A stretch of DNA of 64,000 nt from Onthophagus taurus (lineage: Eukaryota > Arthropoda > Insecta > Coleoptera > Scarabaeidae), in NCBI RefSeq assembly GCF_036711975.1, contig NC_091976.1, positions 9,114,001 to 9,178,000 of the forward strand. Reading direction: 5' to 3'. Below the pieces are notes generated by a model. It searched no databases, was not told where the DNA came from, and saw only the letters and a program-made list of their open reading frames with translations. The translations under genes and the position numbers were made by a program. This document shows, piece after piece, positions 20,090 through 30,695 of this stretch. Numbering within the stretch: the stretch's first letter is position 1; every line of letters starts with the position of its first letter.

Positions 20090-20800
20090 TCATCTGCCGG
20101 CAACCCCAGAGTGACCCGGGACACAGATCAGAGAAACTCTGTTATCACAACTCGGTGTATTTAATGTTCTCTTGCAATCATTAACCAGAGCCGACACTGT
20201 TTTCGCGGCTTGCAGCGCCTGGAAAGCGGCTTGACTGGCTGAAAAAAGTCGTACTGTTATGTTCTTCACCCCTCTCTCAAGAAGAATTTTAGCACCCATG
20301 TCAATAGCAAATACTTCCGCCTGGAATACATTATAGGACGTACCCAGGCTGTAAGCTTGCTTAATTCGAGGTGTCTGGCAGTATACTCCTGGTCCGACTC
20401 CTTCCGGCGTTTTTGATCCATCTGTGTACGTACAAATATCTGCCTGAACCAGAGAATTTTCGTTTTTGATCAAGGACTGCCGTTCAGGCAGTACAATATG
20501 ATATCGAGTATTAATCACTGATAGTAATCCTTCCAAATCTGACGGCATTGATAGCACAGTATCAGTGCTTATAATGTCTTCTGCACCCCATTGGTAGGAC
20601 ATGTCGGAACAGTTTTGAGCATATTGCTTAAATCTGTAAATGGTAGTTCTAGCCACTTTCTCTATATGCAAAAGCAGAGGAGACAGGCCAAGCAGAACAT
20701 CCGTTGCTAGAGTTGGCGTTGTGCTTATTGCACCAGAGATCGCCAATCCAGCTACTCGTTGAATTCGTGAAAGTTTACTGATAACTGAAGTCTGTCGCAC
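20090..20800 (-). pseudogene. Non-LTR RNase H domain
   Basis: Contains ICTYTDGSKTPEGVG (first catalytic Asp), FQAEVFAIDMG (Glu) and LICVPGHSGVAGR. The usual FSDSQA reads FSASQA here, so a catalytic Asp is lost. The N-terminal part (ISKLSRIQRVAGLAISGA) is the usual linker from RT to RNase H. The frame stops at 20090 within the motif that normally continues to the last Asp. Confidence 0.8.
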
Positions 20801-20933
20801 TTTCCTATATCAGGCTGCTGGTTCGTATGTAATCATAGGTCTAACCACAGTCACATAGAGCCAGTACAGTCTTTCAGAGGTAAGACCCCAATTTTTTCCA
20901 CAAAGGCTGCGACAAATCTACAAGGATACAAAG

Positions 20934-21970
20934 CTAGACCGCTTTGTGCAAAATTCCCTGCAAATGTCCATTCCATGAGAGAGTTTTGTCTAGGATTACT
21001 CCTGGATATTTGACTTCCTTTGAGAAAGGAATTTCTTCACCTTGGATAGTTGGGCGGATTAGTCCATCCACCTTTCGTCTTCCGATAAAGGGCACAACAA
21101 TTGTCTTTTGCGGGTTTATCGCATACACCAAGCAGAAATGGTATTTAGGGTCACCTGGAGGACTTTAGATATCCTCGATAAATAGGTTCCTTTGACTATA
21201 ACGACAATGTCATCAGCATAAGCTTCTATTTTTACAAAAACGGCTTCGACTATCGCAATCAGACCGTCAACCAAGAGGGATCAAAGCAGGGGAGAAAACA
21301 CGGGAAATAGTGTATCGTATCACCGTAGAGTGAAGTAGAAACTGTTCTACTATCAAGCATATTGCGGATCCAACCCGCTATAGTTGCTTCCACTCCCCTG
21401 TTAAGAGCAGCTCTTTCAAGAGATTGTGGTATTGTGTTGTTGAACGTACCTTCTATATCCACAAACGCACAAACCAAGATTTCTTTATCCTGCACTGTCC
21501 TAGATACTCTATCAAGTAAGCTGTGTAGAGCCACTTCTGCTGATTTTCCCGCTTGATAAGCATACTGGTGGCGACTCAGTGGACCGGATACCAGTGGCAC
21601 CGTACGGATATAAAGCTCCAGAACTTTTTCAACGGTTGTCAACAGAAATGACGTTAGGCTGATGGGTGGAAAGGCATTAGGAGCAGGGACCGAACGGCCC
21701 GCTTTAGGTTTATATGACACCCTTACCTTAATCCATTCTGCCGGTACATATTTCCAGGTGATACTCGCTCTGAAAATTTTTATCAAAATAGCAGGAAAGA
21801 TATTGTCTTCTCCGGGCGATTTGAACAGCTTCAACGTTTGAATCGCCTGGTCGACGGATGTGCAAGTGACGAGCCACACCCCAATCCATATTTGAGGGGC
21901 GCTTTGCAATGTAGGAATAGCCCGCTGTGGTATTATCAGTCCACATCATCAAGCTTCCTAGAGTCTGCAT
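20934..21970 (-). pseudogene. Non-LTR reverse transcriptase domain
   Basis: In several frames on the minus strand: QTLKLFKSPGEDNIFPAIL, then a fragment of the ISLTSFLLTTVEKVLE block, HQYAYQAGKSAEVALHSLLD, CAFVDIEGTFNN (motif A), an intact AYADDIVV near 21220-21200 (motif C), and PGVILDKTLSWNGHL at about 21010. The order and spacing fit the RT of an I/R1/Jockey-type ORF2. At least three breaks are present. Confidence 0.8.
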
Positions 21971-22439
21971 GACGAGGCTTTGCTAGAGTTCGTAAAACTA
22001 CCGTCAGGCCGCTTAAGTGACCCCAGGAGTAGTGCCGGATCTCTAGCGAGAATCTTGTGAATTCTTGCACTACTGGGTATGTTTTTCACTCCCTCCCAGA
22101 ACCTCCTCCAAGACTCTCTTTTTGCCTTACGTATATTTTTGGTGCAATTCGTTAGAGCTTGTTTATATTTCTCCCACGCACCTAATGTCTTGGCCTGGTT
22201 AAAAAGCCTCCGGACCTCTTGTCTTTCGGAGCTAAGACATTCGTTCCACCAGGGTGTGCCCCAATTATTACTTTTTACTTTCAGTGAATTGTTACTGGTA
22301 GGCAGAACGAATTGATCACACTAGTTAGGTTATCTGCAAGGCAACTCTTAAACAGATCCCAATTAGTGCTACGGGGATTACGGTACATACAGTCCGATTT
22401 CATCCCTAGGTCAATTTTAAATTGAATATGTCTATGATC

Positions 22440-22829
22440 TGAACACGACGGTTCAGAGGATAGGAGATTATCTTTCAGCTTAATATGATTGAGCTGAACG
22501 TAATGTCAAGTACCTCTGCTCTATTTCTGGTAACAAAGGTTGGTTTGGCGCCTATATTATTAACAGTAAGCCCCTCCCCCAATAGGTAGTCAAAAAGCAA
22601 CTCACCACTTTCATTTGTGTTGGTGCTTGCCTATATTGTGTGGTGTGCATTAGCGTCACATCCAATAACCACTTGTAGGTTATTCCTCTGGCTGTAGGCA
22701 ATTACGTGTCGCATAGCGGCCGGGGGAAGATCATTATTATATAACTTTTGTCCAGCCTTTCTCACCTTAAATTCTCAGAACCGCAGCCATACAATCGCGA
22801 TCGCTATGCTCTGAGATTAAGAATGCATT
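22440..22829 (-). pseudogene. Non-LTR endonuclease, 3' portion
   Basis: The minus strand reads LISEHSDRDCMAAV, then VIGCDANAHHT and PTFVTRNRAEVLDITF, then SDHRHIQFKI near 22430. These are the central and C-terminal motifs of an apurinic-type endonuclease of non-LTR elements. The stretch begins at the Gypsy insertion point, and the missing N-terminal part continues at 27644. Confidence 0.8.
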
Positions 22830-23166
22830 TGTCACTAAGTACGAATTGAGCGCCGTTCGATCTGCTTGGCCATTGGTCGTCAACCCTACCTACGGATCGG
22901 ACGGTCGCCAACCAACCACAACGCCCGGTTGATAGGGTTTTACCCAAGGGCGCCTATTTAAGGCGGCCGGGTTTCCATCAGCGGTCAATTCCAACCGAAC
23001 TCCGAAGCGACAACAAGCCAGCACTTCAACCGCCAATTCAAAGACGACCCCTTTCGTCTTAAAAAAACCTTTGAGGGTTTTTTTTGTACATACTTTTGTA
23101 TATAAATTATTTCGTTTTATTCAACAACTGTTGTTTCTTCTTCGGCGCAATCCATCCCCCGTAACA
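22830..23166 (+). repeat. 5' LTR of the Gypsy element
   Basis: Starts TGTCACTAAG and ends CCCCCGTAACA. Nearly identical to 27302-27639. It contains TATTTAAGGC at about 22955 as a possible TATA element. Confidence 0.95.
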
Positions 23167-23168
23167 AT

Positions 23169-23186
23169 TGGCGCCCAACGTGGGGC
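23169..23186 (+). promoter_or_regulatory. Primer binding site (Gypsy)
   Basis: TGGCGCCCAACGTGGGGC lies two bases after the 5' LTR, the normal place for the tRNA primer site that starts minus-strand synthesis. Confidence 0.85.
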
Positions 23187-23192
23187 CCGATA

Positions 23193-24116
23193 ATGCCAAA
23201 AGGACCAACAACGAGAAGCCGTTCATTGTCGACACCGCCATATCCGACGAAGGAAGATTTGGCAAGCTCTTCAGAAGAAGAGGGGCCCACCCAACCGATT
23301 AAAGAAGAGAAGAAAGGAAAAGAATCCCAAACGCAGAAGATGGGGAAGACCGCTGAAGAACCGAAACAAGACAGTGCGACCGTTCAGACACAGGTTTGCG
23401 CCCTGTCAAAGTTATTGGCCGAACATGTCTGCATCTCAAAAGCCGAGCCCCCGTGCTTCACCGGCGATTCCTTGGAGGATCCTGCAGAATTCATCAAGGT
23501 AATAAAGACATATTTCACTGACACCGGCATTCCATCAGCGGAACAAACAAAGAAAGCGACCAGTTTTCTTCGAGAAGATGCCGCTGTGTGGTGGAGTGCA
23601 TTCGATGATTTGGAGATGTCCTTCGCGGAATTTCACCAAGCGCTGTTGGAAAGGTTCAACAGTCCGCAAATATTGGCACAAGTCAACGGCCAATATTTCA
23701 GCCGCCATCAGCAGACTGATGAATCGGTGCAGGCGTTTTTGAAACGCAAACACCTGCAAGCCCGTCGTCTGCACCGAAAACCGGACGACGACATTGGAAT
23801 GATGGTTGCCCTGCTGCTACCTCAGCTACAGCTGCACCTGTCCCCCACGCCGGCCAACATACACGAGTTGCGACACAAAGCAATTCGCACGGAGGCGCTT
23901 CTGAAGAAGTCGGGCCTCCTCAAACAACCCACAACACCATCTCCAAAGGGTAAGAAGACTCCTGAAGAGGACAACGAGGACCCCAAGAAGAAGGTGCCCC
24001 GATGCTGGTACTGCCCCGGGTACCATTGGAACCGTGACTGTCCCCTACAAAGCAGCACCGGTTCGGGAAACGAAACGGCGGCCGTTCGCCCAGGACAACC
24101 CGGACGGCCGCAGTAA
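23193..24116 (+). CDS. gag: Gag polyprotein of the Gypsy element
   Basis: 307 residues. The N-terminal 60 are Ser/Glu/Lys-rich. A capsid-like core includes PPCFTGDSLEDPAEFIKVIK and AAVWWSAFDDL, then a basic stretch, and a zinc knuckle CWYCPGYHWNRDC near residue 271 with spacing C-x2-C-x3-H-x4-C, one residue shorter than the usual x4 before His. It forms the intracellular particle and binds the element RNA. The stop TAA is at 24114-24116, just past the frameshift signal that fuses Gag to Pol. Confidence 0.9.
   Translation: MPKGPTTRSRSLSTPPYPTKEDLASSSEEEGPTQPIKEEKKGKESQTQKMGKTAEEPKQDSATVQTQVCALSKLLAEHVCISKAEPPCFTGDSLEDPAEFIKVIKTYFTDTGIPSAEQTKKATSFLREDAAVWWSAFDDLEMSFAEFHQALLERFNSPQILAQVNGQYFSRHQQTDESVQAFLKRKHLQARRLHRKPDDDIGMMVALLLPQLQLHLSPTPANIHELRHKAIRTEALLKKSGLLKQPTTPSPKGKKTPEEDNEDPKKKVPRCWYCPGYHWNRDCPLQSSTGSGNETAAVRPGQPGRPQ
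24065..24111 (+). promoter_or_regulatory. -1 ribosomal frameshift signal between gag and pol
   Basis: The heptamer GGGAAAC is in phase G GGA AAC in the gag frame. After a 6-base spacer comes an 11-bp stem (GCGGCCGTTCG at 24078-24088 with CGGACGGCCGC at 24101-24111, one G-U pair) and a 12-base loop. Pol lies in the -1 frame and is open across this point. Confidence 0.8.
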
Positions 24117-27100
24117 TCTCCACATTGGAGGAACCTGGTTGCTCCAGCCGCTCGACTGTAATAATCGAGGTAGCAGGAAGGCGCAGCCTAGCTCTCCTGG
24201 ATTCCGGCTCGACAAGCAACTTCGTCAGCTCAAGAGCCGTCGCGTCTTATAAACCGCTGGGAGACACCTACGCCACCCAAGCGGACCCGAATGCCCAGCT
24301 GCCCATCCTCGGGAAGGCCGAAATCCAGTTCACCATCGGTGGACTCCAGTGCACCCAGCAGTTTTTGGTGGTTCCCCGACTCAGCACCCCGTTTGTTTTT
24401 GGGGATCCCTGGTTCCGCGACCAAGGGGTGATCCTCGATTTCCAACGAGGCTGTTTTCACTTCGGGAAAGAGAAGAGGACCACGATGTACTTCCGACGGG
24501 GCAGCCCCACTGCGCCACTGCCCGCTCTGGACGTCAGTACTATCCGTCACCAATTTCCGGACAAACACAAAGAGGCCTTTCTAACGACGCTTCGTGCCTT
24601 CCCCGACGTGTTTACCGACTCCCATAAGAGTACCACAGGGGCAACTCAGCACAAACTGGAGCTCACCGAAGGAGCAAGGCCGTTTCGACTACCGCCATAC
24701 CGCTGCTCCTATACCAAAAAGGAATTTATCGCCCGTGAAGTAGAGAAGATGTTGGCGGAAGGTGTCATTGAAGCCAGTCGTTCGCCGTATTCATCTCCGA
24801 TCGTACTGGTGGAGAAGAAAGATGGGGCCAAGAGGTTTTGCGTCGACTACCGTCGATTAAACCAGCAAACGGTGGACGAGTCCTCAGCTTTGCCAATCAT
24901 CCACGAGACGCTGCGGGACCTCAGCCAGGCTACCGTTTTTTCGAGCCTCGACCTGCGGTCCGGATATTGGCAAATCCCAATGGAGAAGGGGTCTCGACCC
25001 TTAACCGCCTTCACAACTCCCGACGGTGCCACCTACCAGTTTCGCGTCATGCCTTTCGGATTGAAGAATGCCCCGGCGACGTTCCAGAAGTTGATGACGC
25101 AAGAAGTGCTCCCTGGATACCTCCGGAAATTCGCCCTGGTGTACCTGGATGATGTCATCGTCTACAGCAACTCCTGGGAAGAACACCTTAGACACTTACA
25201 CCTGGTGTTTGAACGACTCCGGTTACACAACCTCCGGTTATCACCGGAAAAATGCCACTTGGGGGCAACAACCATCGACTACCTGGGTCACCGGATTACA
25301 CCAGGAGGAGTGGAGCCCTTACCGAACCACGTCAACTCCCTCTGCGACGCATCGAGACCGTCCAACAAGAAGCAGCTGCGATCCTTCTTGGGACTGTGTA
25401 ACTGGCTACGCGGGTTTATCCCACGCTGCGCCGAAGTGTTAACCCCGCTGACAGATCTCTTGCGGGGCCAGAAACAGTTTAAGTGGACAGCTGAAGCCGA
25501 GAACGCCTTTCTCGAGATTAAACAGCTACTGAGCCGCCCACTGCAACTTAGACGCCCGGACTTCACTCAACCTTTCGTGCTACAGACCGATGCCAGCGGG
25601 AAGGGAATTGCCGCGGTCCTCTACCAAGAACCGGAAAGGAAGATCATCGCATTTGCCAGCGCCAAGTTGTCTCCCACTGAGCAGCGTTACCATGCTAACG
25701 AACAGGAATGCTTGGCAGTCGTCTGGGCGATGCGATTTTTCCGACCGTACCTGGAGGACAGAAGATTCACCCTGCGCACCGACAGTAGAGCATTGTTATG
25801 GCTTGACACCATGAAGGACCGGAATGCCAAGTTAACCCGGTGGGCGCTCCTTCTTCAGGAATATAAATTTGACGTACAACACGTCCCGGGGGAACAGAAC
25901 GAACTCCCGGACTTTCTCTCGCGCCAACCCGGGCATGAGCCAACGACCCCTGCGGGTCACATAGCTGACGTCGACCGGATGTTTCTTCCACCATCCGCCG
26001 AACAAGAACCAAAAAACGTCCGACCCCACATTGCATGTGTCGAATTCCCTGGGCTAGCAGACGACTTAAAAGACAGTCAACGACGAAATCCCCACAGCCA
26101 AAACCTGATTCGTACCCTGGACGGAATCAACGAGGCGGGTCCCGCAAACCCGGCGGAAGCTAGAGTCGCCGCCCAGTATTTAGTGCATGATGGGCTTTTG
26201 TGGAGACGACATCCCGATGGTAACCGATTGATCGTGCCACAGGACATGCACGACCAGGTGTTGCACGCCTACCATGACGCGTCCACCGCAGGCCATCCCG
26301 GAGCTGAGGAAACCACGAGGGTCATCCTGAGGAAATACTGGTGGCTCGGCGTAGAGGAAGACGTGGCCAGACACGTCCGGGATTGCTGGGCCTGCTCATC
26401 GCTCAAGCGGGGACCCCTACAGGAACGGGCTCCATTACGACCACGAGCGCCCACACAACCATGGGAAGTTTTGGCAGTAGATCTCATGGGCCCATACGTG
26501 AAAACACGAGATAACAACAGGTTTGTGTTCGTTGTCACCGACCTGTTCAGTCGATGGGTGGAGGCGTTTCCGGCCGCTACCAGCAGCGCTCCGAAAATCA
26601 TAAATATCCTGGAGAGCGAGGTGTTTCCCCGGTATGGTTATCCAAGGGCCATTTTATCCGACAATGGGCCTCAGTTTACCAGCGCCAACTGGGACTCCGC
26701 GCTGAGACGTTGGGGGTGCCACCACTGGACGACGCCGATATACCACCCTCAGGCCAATCCTGCGGAGAGGAGGATTCAAGAAATAAAGAAATGCATACGG
26801 ATCCAACTCCAGGGCATAAATCCAACGACCTGGGATCGACACATCAATCGGGCTCTATTCAACGTTCGGTCACGGCGCAACGCGGCGACAAGAGAAACCC
26901 CCGCCGCCCTGCTGTTGGGATACGAGTTACCGCGACCTGGGGAATGGTTTCTTGAGGGCCCCCAAGATGGTCAACAGCCAGCGGCAGGACGGGCCGAGAG
27001 AAGAAGACGAGCGCACAGGAACGAGCATCGATACCGCCAGCGATACGCTGGGGCTGTACCACCACCCAGGCGGTTCCTGCCAAGGCAGCTCCTAATGGAG

Positions 27101-27292
27101 CGGGCTCATGTAGCGACGCCGTTTGGTCCTCGTTGGATAGGACCCCATATGGTTATAGAGGAGGCCGGACCTACAACGTACTGGATCCGCAGACACCAGA
27201 CTGCAGAGCCCAGCAAAGTCCACATCAACGACCTACGTCTGGCTCCTCCACCACATCGACACCCACCTGCGCAGCCCGAACCAGCGCCTTGA
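24066..27292 (+). CDS. pol: Pol polyprotein of the Gypsy element
   Basis: The frame is -1 to gag and continuous. The stretch from 24125 alone gives 1055 residues with no ATG needed, consistent with expression by frameshift. Domains, numbered from 24125: aspartic protease LALLDSGSTSNF (about 25-36), RT with FCVDYRRLNQQTV and LVYLDDVIVYSN (about 336-347), RNase H with LQTDASGKGIAAVL (about 485), and integrase with a zinc-binding segment (GHPGAEETTR ... CWACSSLK, about 722-760). The integrase core has LAVDLMGPY and LSDNGPQFTS (about 842) and then HPQANPAERR. All catalytic motifs look intact. The C-terminus is Pro-rich; no chromodomain is seen. Confidence 0.95.
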
Positions 27293-27301
27293 GGGAGGGG
27301 G
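27291..27301 (+). promoter_or_regulatory. Polypurine tract (Gypsy)
   Basis: GAGGGAGGGGG directly before the 3' LTR. It primes plus-strand synthesis. Confidence 0.85.
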
Positions 27302-27639
27302 TGTCACTAAGTACGAATTGAGCGCCGTTCGATCTGCTTGGCCATTGGTCGTCAACCCTACCTACGGATCGGACGGTCGCCAACCAACCACAACGCCCGG
27401 TTGATAGGGTTTTACCCAAGGGCGCCTATTTAAGGCGGCCGGGTTTCCATCAGCGGTCAATTCCAACCGAACTCCGAAGCGACAACAAGCCAGCACTTCA
27501 ACCGCCAACTCGAAGACGACCCCTTTCGTCTTAAAAAAACCTTTGAGGGTTTTTTTTTGTACATATTTTTGTAAATAAATTATTTCGTTTTATTCAACAA
27601 CTGTTGTTTCTTCTTCGGCGCAATCCATCCCCCGTAACA
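27302..27639 (+). repeat. 3' LTR of the Gypsy element
   Basis: Matches 22830-23166 with about five differences (for example one extra T in the T run). Followed by CATT, the target duplication. Confidence 0.95.
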
Positions 27640-27643
27640 CATT

Positions 27644-27795
27644 AATGTTATTCTTGATAAGTAAGCAAGCTCTGGGTCTATCCCCTGAGCAAAGTAAGTA
27701 ACCTTCCTCCAGGTTCTGCTGAGGAGAGCCGTAGCGTGTTGCAGGTTTACTTGTAAACAGTTAATAGACTCATCCACTGAGTTGAGTACAGTTTC
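27644..27795 (-). pseudogene. Non-LTR endonuclease, N-terminal portion
   Basis: The minus strand reads INCLQVNLQHATALL, the usual start of a non-LTR endonuclease, and then YFAQGIDPELAYLSRIT. It continues at 22825 in the same phase once the Gypsy element and one copy of CATT are discounted. This shows the Gypsy element is the younger insertion. Confidence 0.8.
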
Positions 27796-27965
27796 CCTTA
27801 CATACCTCTCGCTTGGGCTGGAACAGTCGTCCCACTGGCCCCTCTCATTCTCCACTCTTCCCTGTGGTGCTGAACGAGCACCTGCACAACGCCTTCTGCT
27901 GGACACACCGGCACGTGCGGAAATCGTACCTCGGCGGGGTTTCACACCTGGCAAATTAATATTTA

Positions 27966-28326
27966 AAAAAGAATCAAAAACTAGATCCGATTACAATTTT
28001 TTTTGGGAATTTATTTTTGTAAAAAGCATCACTAATACTCAAACAAAAAAGTCGAGATCGAATCTTCATTTCATTCCGTTTTAGTTGGTTTTATTGATTT
28101 TGTCCCTTTTTATTATTTTTTTTTTTTGGTATCGTAACCCTAAAGGAAGGTTCACGTAATCTCTTCCATTTTACTCTCCCTAGAAATATTAAACTGTATT
28201 CGAATTATTATTCTGGTCCGGATTCTAATCTCGTTCTTCGTAATTAAACTTAGAGAGAATATTACACAACAATCAAGAAGCACTCGATTGAGCTTGAAAA
28301 CCTGAACCGTTTTGTTTCGACGTGAC
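27966..28326. other. 5' flank of the RERG-like gene
   Basis: About 360 bp between the truncated non-LTR element and the first coding exon. T-rich, without a clear TATA box; it should hold the 5' leader and possibly the promoter. Confidence 0.5.
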
Positions 28327-29421
28327 ATGATGAATAAATTAGGTAAATTTTGTTTTGCGATAATTTACGTTAAAACGACTTAAAATAATCTTTTTTAGTT
28401 AACTTAGGACTCTATCCCCGACAAAAAACTTTAAAAGTTATGGTTTTAGGACAAGCCGGAGTTGGAAAATCAGGTTTAAATTTGTTAACTCAATCTTTAC
28501 TTTTTAATTTACTTTAATTTAATTTTAGCTCTGGTTGTTAGATTTATTACAAGACGTTACATCGGTGAATATGATCCAACATTGGAAAAAGTCTACAATT
28601 TTAATACCGTTATAGACAACCGAATGGTTTATTTCGAGATTTTAGATACCGCGGGACAAATCGAACAAGAAAATGGCGAATCTTTAACTTTAGCGGCCAA
28701 CATAAGATGGGCAGAAGCTTTTATCTTGATGTATTCGGTGACCGATAAATGCTCATTCGACGAATGTTGCCGTTTGAAATTCTTGATAAACTACCACAAA
28801 TGTGGAAAAAGATTAGGAAATGGTTCGAAAGAGGGTATTACCGAAGTTCCCGTCGTTTTAGTCGGAAATAAAATCGATCAAATCAACGGTCGGATGGTTA
28901 CGCTGGAGGAAGGTCAAAAAAGAAGCAAAGAAATCGGTTGTGTTTGTTTTCATGAAATTTCCGTTCGAGAGAGTATAGATCAAGTAAAAATTTTAATGCA
29001 ACATTTCTAAAAAAAATTTTAATTTTTTTTCTTTTAGGTTGCTTCTGTTTTCAGAGACGTTTGTAGTTTTTGGAGCGTACAAAACAAGAATCCTTCAAAG
29101 TTGAAACAGAGCGGGAGCAACAACAAAGATCCAATTGCACCCGATACGATTCGACTTCTATGTTCGGCGACGGTTTCATCCAGTGGTTTCTTCCCAAGCC
29201 CTTCTAAACCCAGCCTTTTGAATCGACGATGGACGAAGGTCGAAGTTGAAGAGAACAACACCAAAGAGAGCGGTTTGAGTCCGTCTGAAGCTCTGTTCCG
29301 AGAACTAGCTTCAACGGACAGATATCTTCCAAAGACATGGAGATGGAGATATCCACCACCCAGTACGAGTCAACAAGAATTTTACCCAATTGCACGTGCA
29401 GATAGACGAATGAGTATATAA
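28327..29421 (+). CDS. RERG-like Ras-family small GTPase, four exons
   Basis: Exons 28327-28342, 28399-28473, 28529-28983 and 29038-29421 join in phase to 309 residues, each intron having GT...AG ends. The G domain has GQAGVGKSA (23-31, P-loop), YIGEYDPTLE (switch I), DTAGQ (70-74), NKID (144-147) and EISVR (173-177). ALVVRFITRRYIGEYDPTLE closely follows the RERG/Ras-like (RASL) type. The C-terminus ends RRMSI, without a CAAX box, as in RERG, so it is probably cytosolic rather than prenylated. Such proteins bind GTP and modulate growth signalling. A tail of about 127 residues (exon 4, Ser/Pro-rich, LLCSATVSSSGFFPSPSKP) is much longer than in vertebrate RERG (about 199 residues in total). I see no break. 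Assignment to RERG rather than a RASL11/12 relative is inference. Confidence 0.85.
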
Positions 29422-29423
29422 TA

Positions 29424-29429
29424 ATTAAA
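29424..29429 (+). terminator. Possible polyadenylation signal of the RERG-like gene
   Basis: ATTAAA three bases after the stop codon. The variant signal is weak and very close, so another site farther on is possible. Confidence 0.3.
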
Positions 29430-29850
29430 GTAAATACACTCACGTAAATTTATCTAAATAACAACTTTATTGAATCTTCAAACATAATATTAATGTAAAT
29501 TTAGTTCAGCGTTTGTATTTCTCAACACACGCCCGTTTTGTCCGTCTTTTCTCGCGATACACGTTTTCTACATCTGCCACGCACCAACTCTCATGTTCGA
29601 CTCTCTCGATCTTGTTCAGACCTGTTCGTTTTATCTAACGTCTCGGAACATTTCGAACGCGGGAATCACTCCATTGCCACCCCACGCTCCGCACTACCAA
29701 CCCAAAATCTCCCGCACACAAAATATCCCTAACATAACAGTGACTTTATTGTTACCTGTTAATGCAATACAAATCAACAATGTTACTAAATATATTAGAA
29801 ACATAAAATAAATAGCATATAAGGTATGAAAAGGTGAAGTTCAGTGCCTA
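29430..29850. other. 3' flank of the RERG-like gene, C-rich island
   Basis: 29520-29740 is unusually rich in C compared with its surroundings (for example CCACCCCACGC). It could be a solo LTR (TGTA...AACA ends are possible) but no partner was found. No reading frame is supported. Confidence 0.4.
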
Positions 29851-30296
29851 AGCACTGCTCAACTTAAAATTAAAACTTAAACCTAGATACTCGTATAATA
29901 ATTGAAAAAGAAAAAAAAATAAATAAATAAAACACAAGAAGCAAATGCGGACACTGGATCGTACTTGTAGCCATTTCATCGCTGTCATTAGTCGAATAAG
30001 TCACCAAAAATATACTTTTTAAAGGTGGAAATGTTTGCCAGTTGGATTGTTTCATAGGGTAGATTATTGTACACTTTTACAATTTGATAATGAAAACTCC
30101 TCTTGAATAGATCATTGTGGTGAAAGGGCGGTGATAGAGTCCCCCTGAATCTCAAATTCAAATTGTGAACATCAGTGCGGTACTGAATTTTGCGGCACAG
30201 GTATTCAGGTTTTTCTCTTCGAACAATATTATGGTAAAATACACAACTGTGAAAAAGTCTCCTATAAGACATATGTATTAAGCCATTTAAGTTCCC

Positions 30297-30695
30297 CTAA
30301 TTTATATGAAATTCTTTCAAACCTTCCAACGCCAAAAATAAATCGCAGCCAATTTTGTATTTTTTTTTGATAAGGGCTACGTGTGCCCTTATCAAAAAAA
30401 TGTCAAATAATTGATTATATTTTGCAGGGTTCGTTCTATAATATTTATAAAATTTTTTTTCATCGTTTTGTAACCGATTGAATAGCGTATGAAACTCCCC
30501 TTCGTCCAGTCTTGCGCGAAATATGTCATGCATCCAACAAGCACGCTTCTTTTTTCGTTTAGGTTTCTCAAGTTCCAAACACATGGTTGTAAGAAGCAGT
30601 ACTTCTTCTTCCGAATACGACGAAGAGCTTTCTTCGGACGTGCACATCTCAAAGAAATCTAAATGCAACTGATATTGCACAGTTGTCTGCTGCAT
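30297..30695 (-). pseudogene. PIF/Harbinger nuclease N-terminal fragment
   Basis: The stretch KRACWMHDIFRARLDEGEFH, then TLFNRLQNDEKKFYKYYRTN and KYNQLFDI is the typical N-terminal segment of Harbinger-type nucleases (W-x-H ... GEFHxLF ... DExKFFxYFRM). The DDE core is absent. It lies between two blocks of the non-LTR relic, so it was inserted there or joined by rearrangement. An acidic/Ser-rich leader (SEESSSSYSEEE) precedes it. Confidence 0.7.
30362..30400. repeat. Perfect 16-bp inverted repeat
   Basis: TTTTTTTGATAAGGGC (30362-30377) and its exact reverse complement (30385-30400) around a 7-base centre. It lies at the point where the Harbinger-like frame loses family similarity. Confidence 0.85.

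Larger units (their letters stand above)
22830..27639 (+). mobile_element. Ty3/Gypsy LTR retrotransposon, nearly intact
   Basis: 4810 bp with LTRs of 337 and 338 bp differing at only about five positions. It is flanked by the 4-bp duplication CATT (22826-22829 and 27640-27643). It has a primer binding site, gag, a -1 frameshift signal, a full pol (protease, RT, RNase H, integrase) and a polypurine tract. No env gene. The GC content is visibly higher than that of its surroundings. Insertion is recent, judging by the LTR similarity. Confidence 0.95.
19601..27952 (-). mobile_element. 5'-truncated non-LTR retrotransposon hosting a Gypsy element
   Basis: On the minus strand one reads endonuclease, reverse transcriptase and RNase H in the order of I/R1/Jockey-type ORF2. 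The 3' end (low coordinates) is a short repeat tail of ATGTA/ATTAC type. The 5' end lies just before the endonuclease start, so ORF1 is missing. A Ty3/Gypsy element is inserted at 22830-27639. Without it the element is about 3.5 kb. Several frameshifts show age. Confidence 0.8.

Noticed and set aside
23535-27419. Many other open frames across the Gypsy element
   Set aside because: Alternate-frame shadows of gag and pol in GC-richer sequence.
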